A stretch of DNA of 64,000 nucleotides, taken from NCBI RefSeq assembly GCF_052180245.1, contig NZ_CP197474.1:3038001-3102000 (forward strand), written 5' to 3'. The notes under the pieces are model-generated. The model was given only the letters and a program-made list of their open reading frames with translations, made no database searches and had not been told where the DNA came from. The stretch comes from Parapusillimonas sp013416435 (GTDB lineage Bacteria; Pseudomonadota; Gammaproteobacteria; Burkholderiales; Burkholderiaceae_B). A program made the translations under genes and the position numbers. Shown piece by piece: positions 60,114 to 64,000 of the stretch; positions within the stretch are counted from its first letter, which is position 1, and every line of letters starts with the position of its first letter.

Positions 60114-60766
60114 TTGGTATCCCCTTGAGCTTTTTCCGCCTCGTTTTTCGCGGGCGCTTCAGTCTGCGACGGCATGCTGACCATGCGCAAGCGGTCCTGG
60201 GCGCGGACCCTGACCTGTTGTGAAGGATTGGTGCGCTTCACGTCGCTCCGGCGCCGCAGCGTCAGTGCTATGGCGGCAATCATGCCCACCAACAAGACAA
60301 CGCCTCCGACCTGCACGGCCAGCACGTAGTCCGTATACATGGCCACGCCCAGCGCATGCGTATTGTTGTAGTCGTCGGCAACAGGGGCGGCGGGGCCCGC
60401 GTCGAGCCAAGTGCTTGCAAGCACGAAGGCCATCTCGAGCACCATGATCGACCCGATCAGCAAGCCGGCGGGCAAATAGGCCTTGAAGCCGGCGCGCAGT
60501 GCATCCATGCGTACGTCAAGCATCATCACGACGAACAGGAACATCACCATGACGGCGCCGACGTAGACGACGACGAGCAGCAGCGAGAGGAATTCTGCGC
60601 CCAGCAACATCCAGATCATGGACGCGGTGAAGAACACCAGGATGAGATGCAGGACGCCGGTGACAGGACTGGAGGCGGTGACGACACGGAATGCGGCAAT
60701 CACCAGCACCAGCGCCAGCAGATAAAACAGGACAGTAGAAAAAATCATAGGTGTCTGGTCCGGCAT
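60110..60766 (-). CDS. nuoJ: NuoJ, NADH-quinone oxidoreductase subunit J
   Basis: Membrane subunit of complex I (ND6-like) with five helices; 'EFLSLLLVVVYVGAVMVMFLFVVMML' contains the conserved pi-bulge helix 3 (Tyr-Val-Gly-Ala). The C-terminal ~45 residues are polar and charged ('RRRSDVKRTNPSQQ...'). I take ATG 60766, which overlaps the nuoI stop (TGATG), giving 218 aa; ATG 60748 (MIFSTVLFYLL) is equally family-like and may be the true start. Confidence 0.92.
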   Translation of the reverse strand: MPDQTPMIFSTVLFYLLALVLVIAAFRVVTASSPVTGVLHLILVFFTASMIWMLLGAEFLSLLLVVVYVGAVMVMFLFVVMMLDVRMDALRAGFKAYLPAGLLIGSIMVLEMAFVLASTWLDAGPAAPVADDYNNTHALGVAMYTDYVLAVQVGGVVLLVGMIAAIALTLRRRSDVKRTNPSQQVRVRAQDRLRMVSMPSQTEAPAKNEAEKAQGDTK

Positions 60767-61254
60767 CAACGATAAGGGGCGTCTTCTGAACGACGGCGCG
60801 CGATTTCAGCTTCGTAGCGGTCCCCGACGGCCAGCAACATGTCTTTGGTGAAGTACAGGTCGCCGCGCTTCTCGCCGTGGTACTCGGAGATGTGCGTTTC
60901 GACGATGGAATCCACCGGACAGCTTTCTTCGCAGAAGCCACAGAATATGCACTTGGTCAGATCGATGTCGTAGCGCGTGGTGCGGCGGGTGCCGTCCTCG
61001 CGCTCCTCGGATTCGATTGAGATGGCCAGCGCAGGGCAGACGGCCTCACACAGCTTGCATGCAATGCAGCGCTCTTCCCCGTTCGGGTAGCGCCGCAAGG
61101 CATGCAGGCCGCGAAAGCGCGGCGATGCCGGTGTCTTTTCCTGCGGATATCGCAAGGTGACCTTGCGCTTGAAGAAATATTTTCCCGTCAGGCGCATGCC
61201 CTTCAGCATTTCGGACAGCATCAAACTGCCGAAGAAATCTTTAATTGCTTCCAT
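60766..61254 (-). CDS. nuoI: NuoI, NADH-quinone oxidoreductase subunit I
   Basis: Peripheral-arm subunit of complex I with two [4Fe-4S] clusters (N6a, N6b). Cysteines 63, 66, 69, 73 (CIACKLCEAVCP) and 102, 105, 108, 112 (CIFCGFCEESCP). An N-terminal amphipathic helix 'MLKGMRLTGKYFFKRKVT' faces the membrane. 162 aa, normal. 20 bp after nuoH. Confidence 0.97.
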   Translation of the reverse strand: MEAIKDFFGSLMLSEMLKGMRLTGKYFFKRKVTLRYPQEKTPASPRFRGLHALRRYPNGEERCIACKLCEAVCPALAISIESEEREDGTRRTTRYDIDLTKCIFCGFCEESCPVDSIVETHISEYHGEKRGDLYFTKDMLLAVGDRYEAEIARRRSEDAPYR

Positions 61255-61274
61255 AATCTTCTAGCCCCTGTGTC

Positions 61275-62348
61275 CTATTGCCAAATATTCCAGGGCGTCT
61301 GCATCCATATCGCCACAACGAGCAGCCAGATACCGGTCAAGGGAATGAACACCTTCCAGCCCAGACGCATGATCTGGTCGTAACGGTAGCGCGGGAACGT
61401 CGCACGGAACCATATAAACATCGAAACCACAAAAAAGGTCTTGATACCCAGCCACAGCCATCCTGGAATCCAGGTGAGCGGCGCGATGTCCAGCGGGGGC
61501 ATCCAGCCGCCCAGGAACATGATGGACGCCATCGCCGAGAGCAGGATCATGTTCGCGTATTCGCCGAGGAAGAACAGCGCAAAGCCCATGCCCGAATACT
61601 CGACCATGTGGCCGGCCACGATTTCCGATTCGCCTTCCACCACGTCGAACGGATGCCGGTTGGTTTCGGCCACTGCCGACACCACGTAGATGACGAACAG
61701 CGGCAGCAAAGGCAGCCAGTTCCAGGACATGAAGGTAATGCCCTTGGAGGCGAACCACCCGGCGCCCTGCCCTTCCACGATGCCGCTGAGGTTCAAGGTG
61801 CCCGACACGAGAAGAACGGTGATGAAGACGAAGCCGATGGCCAGTTCGTACGACACCATTTGCGCGGCTGCCCGCAGCGCGCCCAGGAATGCATACTTGG
61901 AGTTCGATGCCCAGCCTGCGACGATCACTCCGTATACCCCCAGGGAAGTGATGGCCAGGACATACAGCAAGCCGGCGTTGACATCGGCCAGCACGACTTC
62001 AGGGCCGAAGGGAATCACCGCCCAGGCCGCCAGCGCGGGCATCAGGGTGACGACCGGCGCGAGAATATACAAGACCTTGTTGGCCTTGCTGGGCACGATG
62101 ACTTCCTTGGTGAGAAGTTTGAACACGTCCGCAAAAGGCTGCAGCAGGCCGCGGTAGCCGACCCGGGTGGGCCCGAGGCGAACGTGCATGGCGCCGATCA
62201 TCTTGCGTTCCCAGTAAGTCAGGTAGGCTACGCACAGGATGATGGGGACGGCGATGACTACGATCTTGACGAGCGTCCATACGACCAGCCACGCGGTGGG
62301 GCCCAGCAGGCCCACGCCATAGTTTTCAAGAACTGTAAGCCACTCCAT
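61275..62348 (-). CDS. nuoH: NuoH, NADH-quinone oxidoreductase subunit H
   Basis: Membrane subunit of complex I that forms the quinone-access chamber (ND1-like), 8 helices. 'YWERKMIGAMHVRLGPTRVG' (loop 1), 'AQMVSYELAIGFVFI' (conserved acidic residues), 'ETNRHPFDVVEGESEIVAG' in two blocks and 'LWLGIKTFFVVSMFIWFRATFPRYRYDQIM' in blocks are diagnostic. 357 aa. Its ATG overlaps the nuoG stop by 1 bp. Confidence 0.97.
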   Translation of the reverse strand: MEWLTVLENYGVGLLGPTAWLVVWTLVKIVVIAVPIILCVAYLTYWERKMIGAMHVRLGPTRVGYRGLLQPFADVFKLLTKEVIVPSKANKVLYILAPVVTLMPALAAWAVIPFGPEVVLADVNAGLLYVLAITSLGVYGVIVAGWASNSKYAFLGALRAAAQMVSYELAIGFVFITVLLVSGTLNLSGIVEGQGAGWFASKGITFMSWNWLPLLPLFVIYVVSAVAETNRHPFDVVEGESEIVAGHMVEYSGMGFALFFLGEYANMILLSAMASIMFLGGWMPPLDIAPLTWIPGWLWLGIKTFFVVSMFIWFRATFPRYRYDQIMRLGWKVFIPLTGIWLLVVAIWMQTPWNIWQ

Positions 62349-64000
62349 TAGACTCGCTCCACCGTCAGTTGGCCGGAACCGCTGCCCAGCGCCAGAGTTT
62401 CATTGAACGCCGTCGCGATACGCACGCAACCAGGGGCAACCGTATCGTCCAGCTGCACCGCCAGAACCACCTCGCCCTGGGCGCTGCCCACACGCACGGC
62501 GGCGTCGGCCGCAATGCCAAGGCCGGCCATCGTGCCGGCGGACATGCGAGCCTTGGGAGGCAGCGATGCGGAAGCCTGCTGCAAGGGTTCGGAGCGGCGC
62601 ACCAGCGCATCGCTGCGGTAGATGGGTACGTCGGCCACCCTTTCGAGCCCGGCCGCGGGCGCCGCAAGCGCCGGCAATGCCGCAACCTGATTGGACAGAC
62701 GGGCTTCGACGCCGCCGACCATGACGGAATCGCGAACCGATTCGGAGGTTTCGTCTTCGAAGCCCTGGAGATCGAGCAAATTGCCCAGAACACGCAACAC
62801 CTTCCAGGCCGGACGGGTATCCGCGTACGGCGCCGCGACACCCTTGAAGCTTTGCACCCGGCCTTCGATGCTGACGAAGGTGCCCGAAGTTTCGGTGAAA
62901 GGAGAAATGGGCAGCATGACGTCGGCCCATTCTTCAGCCGCCGAGCGGAACGACGTCAGTGCGACCTTGAATGAGGCCGACTTGAGAGTCTGGAGCGCTC
63001 GGGCGCCATTGTCGCTGTCAAGGGCCGGCTCGGCATGGAGCACGACATAGGCTTTCAGCGGTTGCTGAAGCATCTGCTCGGCAGTAAGTCCGCCGCGGAC
63101 CGGCACGGCCCCGGCCAGGTATCCGCCCACGGTATTGCCACCCGAGGTCAGGAAGCCCAATGTCGCCTGTGCGGCCTTGGCAAGTTCCGACGCATTCGCA
63201 GCAATCAGGCTGGCATGGGCGGATGCCATGGCCATGTCGCCCAGGAAAACACCGACGCGTTGTCCGGAGGCCAGGCCGGCCGCGACCAGCCGAGCCGCCT
63301 CGGTGGGCTGAACATTGGCCAGGCCGTCTGGTGTGGATGGCTCTGCCGTGTTCTGCGCCAGCGCGACCAGCACCTCTGCCACGGCGTTGGGCACTTGGCT
63401 GGGGGCAACCGTGATCCGGCCGGCGACAGGGAACAGAGGGTCTTCGGCGGCCGAGTCGATGAAGAAGATCTGCGTGCCGCGCTTGGCAGCCTGGCGCAGG
63501 CGCTGGGCCAGCAACGGCTGCTCCTTGCGCAGGACCGAGCCTACGACGAGCACGCGATCGAGTTCGCCGAAGTCGGCCACGGACATGCCCAGCCAGGGCA
63601 CGCCGGCAACGGCCTGGTCGAGCGTCGGATCGATGGCGCGCAAGCGGAAATCGACATTCTCGGAACCGACGGCGCGCATCAGACGGGCCAATAAAGCGAG
63701 TTCCTCGGTGGTGGCCATGGGGCTGCCGATGCCGCCGATTTGATCGCCGCCAAACTGCTCGCGCACGTTGCTCAACCCTTGGGCGACGACTTGCAGCGCG
63801 TCGGTCCAGGACGCCTCGCGCCATTGGCCGTCTTCGCCCTTCACCATGGGATGGGCAAGGCGGTCATGCGTATACAGGCCTTCATAGGAAAAACGATCAC
63901 GGTCGCTGATCCAGCACTCGTTGACGTCTTCGTTCTCGAAGGGCACGACCCGCAGCACACGGTCGAGCTTGGTCTGCACGACCAGATTGGCGCCCAGGCT
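62348..64000 (-). CDS. nuoG: NuoG, NADH-quinone oxidoreductase subunit G (C-terminal part)
   Basis: Largest peripheral subunit of complex I. Only the C-terminal ~550 residues are in the window; the frame is still open at base 64000, so the [2Fe-2S] and [4Fe-4S] N-terminal domains lie outside. The visible part is the molybdopterin-oxidoreductase-like domain, starting in the conserved 'GANLVVQTKLDRVLRVVP' and 'NECWISDRDRFSYEGL', with 'LPISPFTETSGTFVSIEGRVQSF' in blocks and a C-terminal molydop-binding-like end. It does not bind molybdenum in the family. It overlaps nuoH by 1 bp. Confidence 0.95.
   Translation of the reverse strand, partial: SLGANLVVQTKLDRVLRVVPFENEDVNECWISDRDRFSYEGLYTHDRLAHPMVKGEDGQWREASWTDALQVVAQGLSNVREQFGGDQIGGIGSPMATTEELALLARLMRAVGSENVDFRLRAIDPTLDQAVAGVPWLGMSVADFGELDRVLVVGSVLRKEQPLLAQRLRQAAKRGTQIFFIDSAAEDPLFPVAGRITVAPSQVPNAVAEVLVALAQNTAEPSTPDGLANVQPTEAARLVAAGLASGQRVGVFLGDMAMASAHASLIAANASELAKAAQATLGFLTSGGNTVGGYLAGAVPVRGGLTAEQMLQQPLKAYVVLHAEPALDSDNGARALQTLKSASFKVALTSFRSAAEEWADVMLPISPFTETSGTFVSIEGRVQSFKGVAAPYADTRPAWKVLRVLGNLLDLQGFEDETSESVRDSVMVGGVEARLSNQVAALPALAAPAAGLERVADVPIYRSDALVRRSEPLQQASASLPPKARMSAGTMAGLGIAADAAVRVGSAQGEVVLAVQLDDTVAPGCVRIATAFNETLALGSGSGQLTVERV

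Overview
The window is a stretch of a GC-rich betaproteobacterial chromosome, most likely Burkholderiales, family Alcaligenaceae (Bordetella/Achromobacter/Pusillimonas-like). This is inferred from gene content and order: trpB-trpA-accD, a fused TsaB-RimI, intracellular PhaZ, an orphan rnfB next to nth, the msrB-yciB-bolA-ppiC group, ispD-ispF opposite mfd, a DUF2818 gene after nuoN, and many leucine/isoleucine/valine-type (HAAT) ABC transporters. It is almost all coding. No rRNA, tRNA, transposase, phage gene or CRISPR array was seen.

Layout. 1-4.7 kb: end of a tetrapyrrole-methylase-fold methyltransferase, an AmiD-like amidase lipoprotein, the periplasmic methionine sulfoxide reductase MsrPQ, a HAD phosphatase and RluC. 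4.7-8.2 kb: RNase E with a ~500-bp leader. 8.3-14 kb: accD, trpA, trpB and relA on the minus strand. 13.8-19.1 kb: a flavodoxin-like protein, RidA, PncB, 7Fe ferredoxin, PhaZ, RnfB-like ferredoxin and endonuclease III. 19.2-31.5 kb is the most accessory part: a five-gene HAAT transporter, a sulfatase-fold lipoprotein with an EF-hand/dockerin-like loop, and a second HAAT transporter in the opposite direction with a fused permease-ATPase. 31.8-44.6 kb: msrB, yciB, bolA, ppiC; then ligA, zipA, smc (minus); lplT; a family-4-type uracil-DNA glycosylase and TsaB-RimI. 44.9-53.2 kb: ompR-envZ, ahpC, ahpD, ispF, ispD, mfd. 53.4-64 kb: serB, a DUF2818 membrane protein and nuoN-M-L-K-J-I-H-G on the minus strand, nuoG running off the end.

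The striking non-coding content is a family of 30-bp palindromes (two 13-bp arms, GGGGTCAGACCCC and its reverse complement, around a variable 4-bp centre). About 25 copies fall in nine intergenic clusters of one to four. They sit at gene 3' ends: six of the eight convergent gene junctions carry a cluster and none of the seven divergent junctions does. Copies recur with 43-45 bp or 59-60 bp periods and partly conserved spacers, two copies show compensatory base changes, and several clusters are translated into the C-termini of neighbouring proteins (MsrQ, the uracil-DNA glycosylase, EnvZ). This element family is the best candidate here for a poorly described system. Second-rank observations are a LivF-type ATPase whose Walker A lysine is arginine, the EF-hand sulfatase flanked by repeat clusters, and several leader or operator structures.
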